Assembly (NCBI GenBank): GCA_029263175.1
Contig: JAJCXZ010000076.1
Location: 1-64,000 of the forward strand
Length of the DNA stretch: 64,000 bases
Source: Acidimicrobiales bacterium
GTDB lineage: Bacteria; Actinomycetota; Acidimicrobiia; Acidimicrobiales; Aldehydirespiratoraceae
Direction of reading: 5' to 3'
Position numbers and translations under genes: made by a program. Position 1 is the first letter of the stretch, and the number at the start of each line of letters is the position of its first letter. Shown one piece after another: positions 33,343 to 42,409 of the stretch. The notes under the pieces were generated by a model. The model was not told the origin of the DNA and did no database searches. It saw nothing but the letters and a program-made list of their open reading frames with translations.

Positions 33343-35342
33343 GCGTCGACTCCCACGGGTTCGGGGTCCTGGTCGGGCTCCGGTACTCGGGCCGACGTCG
33401 GCGACGTGGGATGTCGACGCTTGCCGGGGATGACCGCAAGGAGGGTTCCGAAGGCCATCACCAATCCACCGATCCAGAGCCAGACGATGAGGGGCTGGAT
33501 GGTGGCGCGGAGAATCACGTCGTCCTCCTCGGTCTCGGGGAAGCTGAGCACCGACAGCGCCACGTCGTCAAAGATCGTTGAACGCACCGACGGAATACCG
33601 ATTGTCTGGCTGGCGAAGGGATAGACGGCGATTCCTGGCTCATACGCCTTGCCACCGTCGACCGATACCGCCGCGGTCCACTCTGTGCGGTTCGAGTACT
33701 CCCGGAACGTCGACCCCTCATACGTGAGCGTGTGTCCTGCGATCTCGGCGGTCTCGCCGGGCAGGAGCGTGAACTCGCCCTGGCGGACGTAGGCGTTGCT
33801 GGCCGCAAACGCCACTGCGATCAGAACAACCCCGATGTGCACGATCATGCCACCGTTGGTGCGACCGACGAACCCGCGCCAGCCTTGACGGCGACTGGCC
33901 AGAATGACCTGGCGAAGTGCTGCTCCGCCGGCGAAGCCGCCGAGTCCGAAGGCGAGGGTGGGCGCCCAGCCTCGAGCACCGATCAACAGCGAGACCACCA
34001 TGGCGCCGGCGCCCATCCACGCCGGCCAGATCAGCCGGTCGGCCAGCACCGTTCCCGAGGCCTTGCGCCACGGCAAGACCGGCGCGACCGCCATGAGGAA
34101 CAACAAGGTGAAGCCGATCGGCATGGTCATCTGGTCGAAGTAGGGGTTGCCCACCGAGATGGTGCGGCCATCGATGGCCTCCACGATCAGCGGGAAGACT
34201 GTGCCGAGCAACACGACGAACGCGAAAGCCGCGAACAACACGTTGTTGGCGAGGAAGGCGCCCTCCCTCGAGATCGGGGAATCGATTCGGCCCGGCGATC
34301 GAAGTTCGTCACCCCGCCAGGCGATCAGGCCGAGGGATACGACCACGATCAACCCGAAGAACGTGAGGATGGCCGGGCCGATGCCCGACTCGGAAAAGGC
34401 GTGAACCGACTGGAGCACACCGGAGCGGGTGATGAAGGTGCCGAGGATCGTGAGCGAGAACGTGGCGATGACAAGCGACAGGTTCCAGACCCGCAACATC
34501 CCTCGCCGTTCCTGAACCATCACGGAGTGGAGGAATGCAGTGCCCGTGAGCCAAGGCAGAAACGATGCATTTTCGACGGGATCCCATGCCCAGTATCCGC
34601 CCCAGCCGAGCGTCTCGTAGCTCCACCATGCGCCCAGCACGACGCCGAGCGAGAGCAAACCCCATGCCATCACGGTCCAGCGGCGGGTCGCCAGCAACCA
34701 ACCCTCGCCGACGCGACCGGTGACGAGCGCGCTGATGGCGAAGGCGAACGGCACGGTGAACCCGACATAGCCGAGATAGAGCACGGGCGGATGGAACGCC
34801 ATGAGGATGTGGTTCTGCAGCAGCGGGTTCGGGCCCGGGCCATCGAACGGCGTGCCATCGGCCAGAGGTTGGGGATCGAAGGTGTCGAACGGCGTCGCCA
34901 CCGTCAGCATCAGAAGAAAGAAGAAGCCACTGACGATGAAGAGGGTGAGGACGGCCCAGCCGACCATCGGGTCATCGCCTTGGCGCCGAAACTTCAGCAC
35001 TACGGCCACGACGTAGCCGCAGAGAATCAGTGTCCACAGGAGGATCGACCCCTCGAGCGCCGACCACAGGGTGGCGAAGTTGAAGAGCGCAGGAGTGCGG
35101 GACGAACCATTCTCAGCCACGAACGCCACCGTGAAGTCGCGGGTGATCAGCGCCCGCTCCATCGCGACGAACGCCCCGACAGACGCTGCCATCATGCCGA
35201 AGACGAGGGTTCTCGCCTCGGCGAACCAACGAGGGCGGCGACCGGCGAGGCCGAGCACGACGATGATCGAGCCGACAACGGCGCACGCCATTCCCAGAGC
35301 TACTGCTCCGGCTCCGATGGCGGCGTTACTCATGTGCCGCAC
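33339..35342 (-). CDS. ccmF: Heme lyase CcmF
   Basis: 667-residue polytopic membrane protein of the CcmF/NrfE family, the core of the heme-apocytochrome ligase. The tryptophan-rich WWD heme motif reads LGWGGYWAWDPVENASFLP; His residues in MAFHPPVLYLGY and GTAFLHSVMV fit the transmembrane heme ligands. Many transmembrane helices and a large C-terminal periplasmic domain are present. The length is normal. It overlaps ccmE by 13 bases. Confidence 0.93.
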   Translation of the reverse strand: MRHMSNAAIGAGAVALGMACAVVGSIIVVLGLAGRRPRWFAEARTLVFGMMAASVGAFVAMERALITRDFTVAFVAENGSSRTPALFNFATLWSALEGSILLWTLILCGYVVAVVLKFRRQGDDPMVGWAVLTLFIVSGFFFLLMLTVATPFDTFDPQPLADGTPFDGPGPNPLLQNHILMAFHPPVLYLGYVGFTVPFAFAISALVTGRVGEGWLLATRRWTVMAWGLLSLGVVLGAWWSYETLGWGGYWAWDPVENASFLPWLTGTAFLHSVMVQERRGMLRVWNLSLVIATFSLTILGTFITRSGVLQSVHAFSESGIGPAILTFFGLIVVVSLGLIAWRGDELRSPGRIDSPISREGAFLANNVLFAAFAFVVLLGTVFPLIVEAIDGRTISVGNPYFDQMTMPIGFTLLFLMAVAPVLPWRKASGTVLADRLIWPAWMGAGAMVVSLLIGARGWAPTLAFGLGGFAGGAALRQVILASRRQGWRGFVGRTNGGMIVHIGVVLIAVAFAASNAYVRQGEFTLLPGETAEIAGHTLTYEGSTFREYSNRTEWTAAVSVDGGKAYEPGIAVYPFASQTIGIPSVRSTIFDDVALSVLSFPETEEDDVILRATIQPLIVWLWIGGLVMAFGTLLAVIPGKRRHPTSPTSARVPEPDQDPEPVGVDA

Positions 35343-35875
35343 ACTGCGGCGGAGGCATCACTTGCCGCTTTGCTCTCCGCGAGTCGCTGATCGTAGTCCT
35401 CGTCGTTCTTGTAGTCGTTGTCGTGCTTCACACGCATGCGATCGGAAGCGAAGTACCAACCGTCATCGGCGACACCGTCGAATCCTTCGACTGGTGCATC
35501 GCCCTCGATCCAAGCACCGTCGAGTACCACGGGGACATCAGGCTGGAAGAGCTCGGCCGGGTCACCGAAGTGCACGATGTCGACCGTCTCACCGCCGAAT
35601 GTGACACTGAACGCCACGACGGGATCCTCACCGTTGAAACCTTCGATGATCGAGCACCCGATCGGTGCCCCTTGCAGGGTGAACCGTTCGTCGCCCAACT
35701 CGACGCGCCGCTCGACTGCTTCGTCGGCGTTGTAGAAGAACAGGCTTCCACCGACCAGGTTCGCCACGAGCCCGACCACAGCGACGATCACACCGACCCC
35801 GATGAGCATCGGCACGATGCGCCGCCGGCCGGAACGGACCGGGCGGGGTGCTTGCGGGGCAAGATCGTCGGTCAT
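35330..35875 (-). CDS. ccmE: Heme chaperone CcmE
   Basis: 181-residue periplasmic heme chaperone with an N-terminal anchor (IVPMLIGVGVIVAVVGLVANL) and OB-fold. The covalent heme site HxxxY is present in RVKHDNDYKND, so this is the His type, not the Cys variant known from some lineages. ATG 35875 overlaps the ccmD stop (ATGA); longer in-frame starts are rejected because they would swallow ccmD in another frame. Confidence 0.87.
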   Translation of the reverse strand: MTDDLAPQAPRPVRSGRRRIVPMLIGVGVIVAVVGLVANLVGGSLFFYNADEAVERRVELGDERFTLQGAPIGCSIIEGFNGEDPVVAFSVTFGGETVDIVHFGDPAELFQPDVPVVLDGAWIEGDAPVEGFDGVADDGWYFASDRMRVKHDNDYKNDEDYDQRLAESKAASDASAAVCGT

Positions 35876-36024
35876 GATGCGTCCTTGGCGGTCATCCAGC
35901 GTCGACGGTCGGTCGGCACGCGAGCGGCCAACCGGCGGCCGCGGGTGATCAGGCGGGCGGCGTAGGCGGCTCCGGCTGCGAGCGACACGCCCCAACCCAC
36001 GATGAGATATCCGAGGTGGGTCAC
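35872..36024 (-). CDS. ccmD: Heme exporter protein D (CcmD), 50 residues
   Basis: A very short gene easily missed. From GTG 36024 it encodes MTHLGYLIVGWGVSLAAGAA and then a basic tail ending MTAKDAS: one transmembrane helix followed by a cytoplasmic Arg-rich stretch, the CcmD plan. The GTG overlaps the ccmC stop (GTGA) and its TGA overlaps the ccmE ATG, so it is locked between its expected neighbours. CcmD releases holo-CcmE from the CcmABC complex. Assignment rests on topology and position because CcmD sequences are poorly conserved. Confidence 0.8.
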   Translation of the reverse strand: MTHLGYLIVGWGVSLAAGAAYAARLITRGRRLAARVPTDRRRWMTAKDAS

Positions 36025-36785
36025 AGCACTGGGCTTTCGTCGTGGAGCGCTTCTGCTCGTCGTTCAATGATGGCCTCATCGAGGTCGCCGACTCGTAGCT
36101 CTCGTTCGAGCCAGGCGATTCGGAAGCGGTGAATCATCGCCCACAGGAAGAAGGCAGCCCACACGGCAATGCCCACCACAAGGGTGAAGAGCGTCATGTC
36201 TTCGAGGTTGCCGTCGGTGAGCGATGACTTCTGGTGCAGTGTGCGGTCGAACCACCACTCGACCGAACGGTTCACGATCGGGAGATTCACCGCGGCAACC
36301 AATCCGACGACCGCCGCTCGGGTGCTGGTGGCCTCCTCATCGCCGCCGCTGGCGCGAATCGAGAGGTAGCCGATCATGATGAGAAAGAGGATGAGGGTGG
36401 TGACGAGGCGAACATCGCCCCAGTCCCAGTAGGTGTTCCAGGTCGGACGACCCCACACCGACCCCGTGAACAGGGTGAGTGCGCAGAAGATGACGCCGAT
36501 CTCCGCCGCGGCGTGGGCGGTGATGTCCCACCACAGCGAGCGCTTCCAAATCCACATCAGCGAGCCGACGGCCGTCATCGAGAAGGCGACATAAGTGAGT
36601 AGCGCCGACGGCACGTGCACAAAGATCATCCGGACGGCGTCACGCTGCTCGTCATCCGCGGGAGCGGCGAAGAACCCGAGGACGACCAGGGCAACGGCGC
36701 CGGCGATGACCGCGACGCCCAGCCAGAACGTGAAGCGCGACCCAGTGCCCGTTCGTGCTGTCGCATTTTCGCTCGTCTGGGTCAT
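36021..36785 (-). CDS. ccmC: Heme exporter CcmC
   Basis: 254-residue six-helix membrane protein that loads heme onto CcmE. The WWD-type heme motif is in FTGSVWGRPTWNTYWDWGD, with conserved His in MIFVHVPSALLTY and TAHAAAEIGV. ATG 36785 has GGAGGA upstream and overlaps the ccmB stop (ATGA). Confidence 0.92.
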   Translation of the reverse strand: MTQTSENATARTGTGSRFTFWLGVAVIAGAVALVVLGFFAAPADDEQRDAVRMIFVHVPSALLTYVAFSMTAVGSLMWIWKRSLWWDITAHAAAEIGVIFCALTLFTGSVWGRPTWNTYWDWGDVRLVTTLILFLIMIGYLSIRASGGDEEATSTRAAVVGLVAAVNLPIVNRSVEWWFDRTLHQKSSLTDGNLEDMTLFTLVVGIAVWAAFFLWAMIHRFRIAWLERELRVGDLDEAIIERRAEALHDESPVL

Positions 36786-37450
36786 GTCTCCTCCAAGAGC
36801 ACGCCGTAGGCCAATGCTCCCAGTACCAGGTTGATCGCGCCGAAGCCGGCGAGAAGGCCGAGCCATGCCCAGCCATCGACGGCAACGGAGCCGAGGGCAT
36901 CGTCGAACGCCCGGGTTGCTCCGATGAGCACCGGTGCAAGAATCGGAAGCAGGAGGATCGGCAACACCGTCTCCCGCGCCCGCACTCCGGCAACCAGCGC
37001 ACCGAGGAGACTACCGGCGGCGGCGATGCCAACGGTCGCGACCACACACGTGGCCAACAGCAGCACCCATTGACCGACCGACGCGCCATACAGCACGATC
37101 ACTCCAGCCACCAGGAGCACTTGCACCACCAGGAGCTGAGCGGCGATGGCAACGGTCTTGCCGAGGAAGACGGCGATCGGCTCGATGCCCGCGAGCAGAA
37201 GGGCACGGCGAGCGCCGTCGTTGATCTCCACGGCCGTGGAGCGCTGCACGGCCATCGTGGCCACGAACATCACCGTGATCCAGAACAGGCCCGACGTGGC
37301 GGTTTCCAGGACCGGCCGATTGGCGTCGAGGGCAAACCCGAACAACACGAGTACGAGTGCGGCAAACGGGACGATCTGACTCAACGTGACGCGCGAGCGC
37401 CACTCGATCCTGAGGTCCTTGAGAGCGACGAGCCTGACGTCACGAAGCAT
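36782..37450 (-). CDS. ccmB: Heme exporter CcmB
   Basis: 222-residue integral membrane subunit of the CcmAB ABC transporter with about six helices. Starts MLRDVRLVALKDLRIEWRSR, the typical CcmB entry, and contains RRALLLAGIEPIAVFLGKT. The ATG at 37450 overlaps ccmA by 11 bases; an upstream ATG in frame would lie entirely within ccmA. Confidence 0.88.
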   Translation of the reverse strand: MLRDVRLVALKDLRIEWRSRVTLSQIVPFAALVLVLFGFALDANRPVLETATSGLFWITVMFVATMAVQRSTAVEINDGARRALLLAGIEPIAVFLGKTVAIAAQLLVVQVLLVAGVIVLYGASVGQWVLLLATCVVATVGIAAAGSLLGALVAGVRARETVLPILLLPILAPVLIGATRAFDDALGSVAVDGWAWLGLLAGFGAINLVLGALAYGVLLEET

Positions 37451-38114
37451 CGTGGTCTCCCGGCTCAGCGGCGCGAACCTGCCGGTCGGCAGTGATGGTT
37501 CCGCCCGCAACAGTGACGTGGCGGGTGGCCAGATCGACCGTGCGATCGAGTTCGTGTGACGCCATGACCACGGTGGCGCCGGCCCGGGCGGCATCGACCA
37601 CCAGCTGATCGACCAGGTCGCGGCCCCGCTGATCGAGACCGGCGTGGGGTTCGTCGAGCAGCCACAGCGTGGGTCGGCGCACCACGACGCCGGCAAGGGC
37701 GACGCGCCGGCGTTGCCCGGCGCTCAAGCGAGACACCGCCACGGCGTGCAGTCGGCTTGCGACGCCGAGCCGATCGAGCGCCGGAAGGACCGATTCAGGG
37801 GCGACTCGCGAGGCGGCGGCCCAGAACTGGAGGTTCTCCAGCACCGTGAGGTCGTCGTAGAGGGCGGTGTCATGGCCGAGCAGCCCCACCGACCGACGCA
37901 CCGCGGCCCGATCGACGGAGAGATCGTGGCCCAACACTTCAGCCGTGCCTGATTCCACTCGCAGCAACCCGGCACACACGCGGAGCAGTGTCGACTTTCC
38001 GGCCCCATTCGGGCCCTGAACCAGCACGATCTCGCGGGCATCGATCTCGAGATCGACCCCGGCGAGGGCGGGGAAACGCCCCAACAGCGCGACAACCCCG
38101 CGCAACCGCACCAT
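37440..38114 (-). CDS. ccmA: Heme exporter ATP-binding protein CcmA
   Basis: 224-residue ABC ATPase. Walker A LVQGPNGAGKSTLLRVCAGL, signature VSRLSAGQRRRVALAGV, Walker B PTLWLLDEPHAGLD and the switch His in ATVVMASHELDR are intact. ATP hydrolysis releases holo-CcmE from CcmC. First gene of the ten-gene operon running down to 29167. The ATG at 38114 is preceded by an in-frame GTG at 38120 that could also serve. Confidence 0.92.
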   Translation of the reverse strand: MVRLRGVVALLGRFPALAGVDLEIDAREIVLVQGPNGAGKSTLLRVCAGLLRVESGTAEVLGHDLSVDRAAVRRSVGLLGHDTALYDDLTVLENLQFWAAASRVAPESVLPALDRLGVASRLHAVAVSRLSAGQRRRVALAGVVVRRPTLWLLDEPHAGLDQRGRDLVDQLVVDAARAGATVVMASHELDRTVDLATRHVTVAGGTITADRQVRAAEPGDHDAS

Positions 38115-38227
38115 GGACACATCGGAACGCTACCGCCGCGCCCGTTTGGCACCGTCACCCGCCGTACGATCTCTCCTACGCGAACCGAACCCTCACGAGC
38201 GACCGGCGACACGCCGATGGGTAGGCC

Positions 38228-39439
38228 ATGACGGCCGACGAGCCCCTCGAGACCGACGAGACGACCGTGCCCACGATGTCGACACCGCGCCTTGCCATCG
38301 TGCTGGGCAACGTGGGCCGGGCGATGATCCTCGCCGGAATCGTCACCTTCTTGTTCGTCGGATTCCAGCTGTGGGGCACCGACATCCAGGAGGCTCGAGC
38401 CCAGGACGGCCTCCGCGCCGATCTCGGTGAGCGCTTCGACGCTGCGGCCGGTGTGCTCGAGGATCTGCTGGCTGCACCGACGACCACCACTCCAGACCCG
38501 GAGTCGGTGGAGACCCCTGCTGTGGGAGTGGCCACCCTGCCGCCACCATCGTCGACCCTCCCCGGCGGTCACGACCCCGACGTGCTCGCCCTCTTCTTCC
38601 CCGAGGACGGAGATGCGCTCTCTCGCATCGAGATCCCGGCCATCGATCTCGACAAGGTCGTTGTTCGTGGTGTTGCGGTGGCCGATCTTCGCAAGGGTCC
38701 CGGCCACTACAGCCAAACCTCATTGCCGGGAAACGCAGGTAACGCCTCGATCGCGGGCCATCGCACGACCTACGGCGCGCCGTTCAACCGCATCGATGAA
38801 CTCGTGCCGGGCGACGAGATCACGATCACCTCGATCCAGGGCGAGTTCACCTACCGGGTGATGGATCCATTGATTGCCTACGCCGATCATCTCGAGCAGG
38901 TCGACGCGGTCGGCGAAGGCCACATCATCGTTCGCCCGAGCGCCACATGGGTACTGCAGGACTTCGGCGACGATCGTCTCACCCTGACCGCCTGCCACCC
39001 CAAGTTGTCGTCGCGCCAACGAATCATCGTGGCCGCAGAGTTGGTGACTGATGTCGTGGCGTTGCCCGATTGGGTACTCGAGGCTCAGTCCGAGCGGGAG
39101 ACCGCGGCGATCTCGATCGCCGACGAGGCCCAGCCCGCCGATGACGGCAGTGCCGACAGTGACAGCACGGCCGACGGTGACGACGGGTCTACCGCGGAGC
39201 CAACGACGCCAGCCGCCGACCTCGATGAAGGTCTCAACGGTGAGCGAGGCGCAATTCCCGGCGCGGCGATGTGGATGCTGGCCGGTCTCGCGTTCTGGTA
39301 CGCCGGTGGTTGGTTCGGTCGCCGAAGGAAGAGCGGCCGAGGTGGTCGTCTCGCCCTTCGCCTCGTCGGGTTCGTGCCTGCCGTCTTGTGCCTCTGGTTC
39401 TCGTTCGAGATGATCGACCGGGCACTCCCCGCGGGCTGA
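38228..39439 (+). CDS. Class E sortase
   Basis: 403-residue membrane transpeptidase that anchors surface proteins, class E being typical of high-GC actinobacteria. N-terminal transmembrane helix (AMILAGIVTFLFVGFQLWG), Pro/Thr-rich linker, then the sortase barrel: IPAIDLDKVVVRGVA, catalytic His in SIAGHRTTYGAPFN, Cys in LTLTACHPKLSS and Arg in SRQRIIVAA. A Ser/Asp-rich linker and two C-terminal membrane helices follow, an added module compared with minimal enzymes. It is divergent from the ccm operon. Confidence 0.9.
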   Translation: MTADEPLETDETTVPTMSTPRLAIVLGNVGRAMILAGIVTFLFVGFQLWGTDIQEARAQDGLRADLGERFDAAAGVLEDLLAAPTTTTPDPESVETPAVGVATLPPPSSTLPGGHDPDVLALFFPEDGDALSRIEIPAIDLDKVVVRGVAVADLRKGPGHYSQTSLPGNAGNASIAGHRTTYGAPFNRIDELVPGDEITITSIQGEFTYRVMDPLIAYADHLEQVDAVGEGHIIVRPSATWVLQDFGDDRLTLTACHPKLSSRQRIIVAAELVTDVVALPDWVLEAQSERETAAISIADEAQPADDGSADSDSTADGDDGSTAEPTTPAADLDEGLNGERGAIPGAAMWMLAGLAFWYAGGWFGRRRKSGRGGRLALRLVGFVPAVLCLWFSFEMIDRALPAG

Positions 39440-39457
39440 CCTTCGCCATCGCCGATC

Positions 39458-39463
39458 TACGCT
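39458..39463 (+). promoter_or_regulatory. -10 element, near-leaderless, for the Septum_form lipoprotein
   Basis: TACGCT ends eight bases before GTG 39472. Confidence 0.4.
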
Positions 39464-39471
39464 GGGGCGCT

Positions 39472-40149
39472 GTGCCCCACCGCTGTCGTCTCCCCTGCCT
39501 CCGCATCGCCCTCGCGATCGCCGCATTCGTGATTGCGTCGTGTTCCGACGACACACCCGCTACGCAAGAAACCGACCCTGCGGCGGCGGCCGACGCCGCG
39601 CTCAGCGAGCGGGCGACCCTGGCGACGACCCGGCCAACGCCGAGCACGGCGGAAGCGGCGAATACACCACCCACCGACACGCTGCCCACGGCCTTCGCCC
39701 CGATCGATGAGAACACACCATCGGTCGACGAGTCCTACCTGGCGCCGGGGCCCGGCACGGTGATCAGCCACTACGACTTGCGCATCAACGACTGTTTCGA
39801 CCGCGACGAGCAGTTGATCTCCGGGCAGAGTCGTATTACCACGACGCGATTGCCTTGTGAGGAGCCACACCGCTTCGAAGTGTTCGCTCGGCTCGACTAT
39901 CCGGCCGAGCATCCCACCATCTACCCCGGCGACGACGTGATGGAGGACTTCGCTCTGCAGTCCTGCTACCGCCATTTCGAACGATGGGTCGGCTCGGTCT
40001 ACGAGACCAGCGAACTCGAGATCAGCGTGATTACACCGAACCAGATCGACTTCGAGGACGATCTGAACCGCTACCGCGGAATTCACTGCGCGGTGCGACG
40101 CCTCGATGGCGAGCAACTGCTCGGTACGGCTCGTCGCTCCGGCCTCTGA
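39472..40149 (+). CDS. Septum formation-family lipoprotein
   Basis: 225-residue exported lipoprotein: hydrophobic leader RIALAIAAFVIASC with lipobox IASC, a Thr/Pro/Ala-rich linker, then a Septum_form-like domain with spaced Cys (INDCFDRDE, LPCEEPHRFEVFARL, LQSCYRHFERW, GIHCAVRR). The CxxPHxxEV-like pattern around PCEEPHRFEVF is the family hallmark. GTG 39472 is chosen because the open frame upstream lies inside the sortase gene. Role in division is inferred only from the family name. Confidence 0.8.
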   Translation: MPHRCRLPCLRIALAIAAFVIASCSDDTPATQETDPAAAADAALSERATLATTRPTPSTAEAANTPPTDTLPTAFAPIDENTPSVDESYLAPGPGTVISHYDLRINDCFDRDEQLISGQSRITTTRLPCEEPHRFEVFARLDYPAEHPTIYPGDDVMEDFALQSCYRHFERWVGSVYETSELEISVITPNQIDFEDDLNRYRGIHCAVRRLDGEQLLGTARRSGL

Positions 40150-40195
40150 TACAGTCCTTCTCGGTCGGCGGGCACGACCTGGGAGGATCCCTCTC

Positions 40196-40933
40196 GTGGC
40201 CTTCGCGCCCATCGCCCCGTTTGCGCCAATTGGCATCGCTCTACTTCTCGGTTTCACCGTCGGTCGCCTCCGACGTGGTCGGGTCACTGCCATCGCCGGC
40301 ACCCGTCTCGGACTGAGCGGGCTCTTTGCCGTGGCGGTTGCCTGCGGGCTGGCCGTCGACTTCGCGGATGTCTCGAACCCCGGTCTCGTGGCCCTCGTCG
40401 GGCTCGGCGCCGGTTTGGTGTTCTCGCTACGGAACTTCCAGGTCACCGGGATGATGGTGATCGCTGTCGGCGTCGCCACCAACCTCCTCCCAGTCGCGCT
40501 CAATGGTGCGACTCCTGTACGAACCCAGGCGCTCGTTGATGCCGGCATGGTCGATATCGGTGATGTCGACCGGGTACTTCTCGACGGCGCCCGGGAGCTC
40601 ACCACCGACGACACGATCCTGCCCTGGCTCGGCGACACCGTGCCGGTGGCCGTCTTTGATCAGGTCGTGTCCTTCGGTGACCTGATCATCCTCGCAGGCG
40701 TCGTCAGCGTGATCAGCAACCTCATGCTGCGCCGGCGGCCTCGCCGCGTTCCCCCGAGTGCCATCGCGTCACTGGAAGCGTTTGGCTGGCGAGAGTTCGC
40801 GGTGGGCGACGGCACGATGGTCGAGGTTGTCCATGACCTTCGATCCCTCGACGACTCCTCCGCTGAAACAACCGCTCAGCGGGAGTTCGTGCCCACGGCC
40901 GCGAGCAGCAGCGCCAAACCGGTCCCGGACTGA
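40196..40933 (+). CDS. DUF5317 family membrane protein
   Basis: 245-residue protein with four to five hydrophobic segments (for example APIGIALLLGFTVGRLRRG, GLFAVAVACGLAVDFA, GLVALVGLGAGLVFSLRN, MMVIAVGVATNLLPVALNG). The VALNGATPV and LGDTVPV blocks match the DUF5317 pattern. GTG 40196 follows GGGAGGATC. The soluble C-terminus (about 180-245) is unique. Function unknown. Confidence 0.8.
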   Translation: MAFAPIAPFAPIGIALLLGFTVGRLRRGRVTAIAGTRLGLSGLFAVAVACGLAVDFADVSNPGLVALVGLGAGLVFSLRNFQVTGMMVIAVGVATNLLPVALNGATPVRTQALVDAGMVDIGDVDRVLLDGARELTTDDTILPWLGDTVPVAVFDQVVSFGDLIILAGVVSVISNLMLRRRPRRVPPSAIASLEAFGWREFAVGDGTMVEVVHDLRSLDDSSAETTAQREFVPTAASSSAKPVPD

Positions 40934-41012
40934 GGCCCTGCGCCGCCTACCTCCGCGGTGAGGTATCCGGTGACGACGAATCGTTCTGTGCTGCTCACCG
41001 ACGCCCGATGGC

Positions 41013-41018
41013 TACGGT
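41013..41018 (+). promoter_or_regulatory. -10 element, near-leaderless, for the small membrane protein
   Basis: TACGGT ends nine bases before ATG 41028. Confidence 0.4.
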
Positions 41019-41027
41019 GATGGCCTC

Positions 41028-41306
41028 ATGACCGATGAATCAGCGATCGACCCGATCCTGCAGCGACGCGCGGCGGCATCCCGCCTCGTCGAACTTGGTC
41101 ACCGAGTGGGCTACGGCCTCTATGGCATTGCCATGTTGTTGTTCTTCATCGGGCTGTTCACGAGTTTCTCGTCGACTGTTTCGACGGTCATCATCGGCTG
41201 CATCATCGCCGGGTCGGTTGTCCTCGCCCCCACCATCGTCGCCGGTTACGCCGTGAAGGCCGCCGTTCGCGACGATCTCGAGCACGGCCGGGACATCGGC
41301 TCATGA
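41028..41306 (+). CDS. Small two-helix membrane protein
   Basis: 92 residues with two transmembrane helices (YGLYGIAMLLFFIGLFTSF and TVIIGCIIAGSVVLAPTIV). No family certain. Its stop overlaps the TetR gene start (ATGA), so it is co-translated with that regulator and may be its target or a partner in membrane-lipid sensing; that is inference. Confidence 0.7.
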   Translation: MTDESAIDPILQRRAAASRLVELGHRVGYGLYGIAMLLFFIGLFTSFSSTVSTVIIGCIIAGSVVLAPTIVAGYAVKAAVRDDLEHGRDIGS

Positions 41307-41893
41307 ACGCGCGCTTGCCTGCGGCGCAACGTCGAGCGCAGCTGTTGCAGGTCGCCCTCGAAACCTTCTCTGCCGACGGCTACGCCAGCACCACCATGGA
41401 TCTCGTGGCGCGTCGCGCCGGCGTCACCAAGCCGGTGCTCTATCAACACTTCGCATCGAAGCACGATCTCTTCCTGGAGCTCCTGCGCGATGTCGGCAAT
41501 CGCCTCGAGTCGATGGTGGCCGAGGCAACCGCACACACCGGGACACCACGGGAGATGGTGGAGGCCGGCATCTCGTCGTACTTCCGGTTCGTCTTCGAGA
41601 ATCCGCTCGAGTTCCAGCTGCTGTTCGGCGAGGGTGTCCGGTCCGAGCTGGAGTTCGCCGCGCTCGTTACCCAGGTCGAGCGCGAGTTTGCCGACTTCAT
41701 CGCCGAACTCATCGCCATCGAAAACATGCCCGCCGATGACCGCAAGCTGGTGGCCAACGGCATCGTCGGTCTGGCCGAGTCAACGGCACGCTTCGTGCTC
41801 CTCGATCTCGAGGGGCACACCTGCGACGCCGTGGCGTCACGCGTGGCCGATCTCCTGTGGAGCGGCCTCCGAGGCGACCCCGAAGTCAGCTGA
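41303..41893 (+). CDS. TetR/AcrR-family transcriptional regulator
   Basis: 196 residues. N-terminal HTH: RRAQLLQVALETFSADGYAS then TTMDLVARRAGVTKPVLYQHF, a textbook TetR domain. The C-terminal ligand domain resembles fatty-acid or drug-responsive members (SYFRFVFENPLEFQLLFGEG). ATG overlaps the upstream stop; its tail overlaps the convergent NUDIX gene by eight bases. Ligand and targets unknown. Confidence 0.9.
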   Translation: MNARLPAAQRRAQLLQVALETFSADGYASTTMDLVARRAGVTKPVLYQHFASKHDLFLELLRDVGNRLESMVAEATAHTGTPREMVEAGISSYFRFVFENPLEFQLLFGEGVRSELEFAALVTQVEREFADFIAELIAIENMPADDRKLVANGIVGLAESTARFVLLDLEGHTCDAVASRVADLLWSGLRGDPEVS

Positions 41894-42398
41894 ACCGACC
41901 GCCCTGTTCCCGGGTCGGCGTGATGTCGATCGGCTCGTCGGGAATTCTGCCGGCCACGAGATCGGGCAGAAACTCACGAAGCCGCGCCGGCACGGTCGGC
42001 TCATCGGATGCCAGGAGCTCGTCGAGGGTCCACCATTTGGCGCCCTTGAAGGCTGCTGCTTCCAAGGCTTCGAGGCCCTGCGGATCGTATTCACCACCGT
42101 CACACCAGGCGATATGGATGCGGTCATCGGACTCGAAGTGATAACCGGCAAACGTGTATTCCGTCTGCTGTACCCACACGCACGGTCCCATCTCGACGTT
42201 CGGGATGCCGGTCTCCTCGTGGAGCTCGCGGAGTGCAGCGTGCCCCGACGCTTCGTTCCAACCCATGCCTCCGCCGGGGATCTCCCACCAGTCGGGCTTG
42301 TAGGGATCGATCGGGTCTTCGGCCGAGATCAGAAAGATCCGATTCTCTCGATCGAAGAGCACACAGCGTGCAGCAGGACGGCGGAGTGTGAACGTCAT
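41886..42398 (-). CDS. NUDIX hydrolase
   Basis: 170-residue hydrolase of nucleoside diphosphate derivatives. The Nudix box is complete: GGGMGWNEASGHAALREL then HEETGI, matching GX5EX7REUXEEXGU. The strand before it, WWEIPGGGM, is also typical. Start ATG 42398; the open frame extends upstream into the thioesterase gene in another frame and is not used. Substrate unknown. Confidence 0.88.
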   Translation of the reverse strand: MTFTLRRPAARCVLFDRENRIFLISAEDPIDPYKPDWWEIPGGGMGWNEASGHAALRELHEETGIPNVEMGPCVWVQQTEYTFAGYHFESDDRIHIAWCDGGEYDPQGLEALEAAAFKGAKWWTLDELLASDEPTVPARLREFLPDLVAGRIPDEPIDITPTREQGGRFS

Positions 42399-42409
42399 CG
42401 TCGTCGACC

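Noticed and set aside
33732-35390. 552-codon plus-strand open frame opposite ccmF
   Set aside because: Composition is dominated by Arg, Glu, Asp and His without any domain, and ccmF on the other strand is unambiguous.
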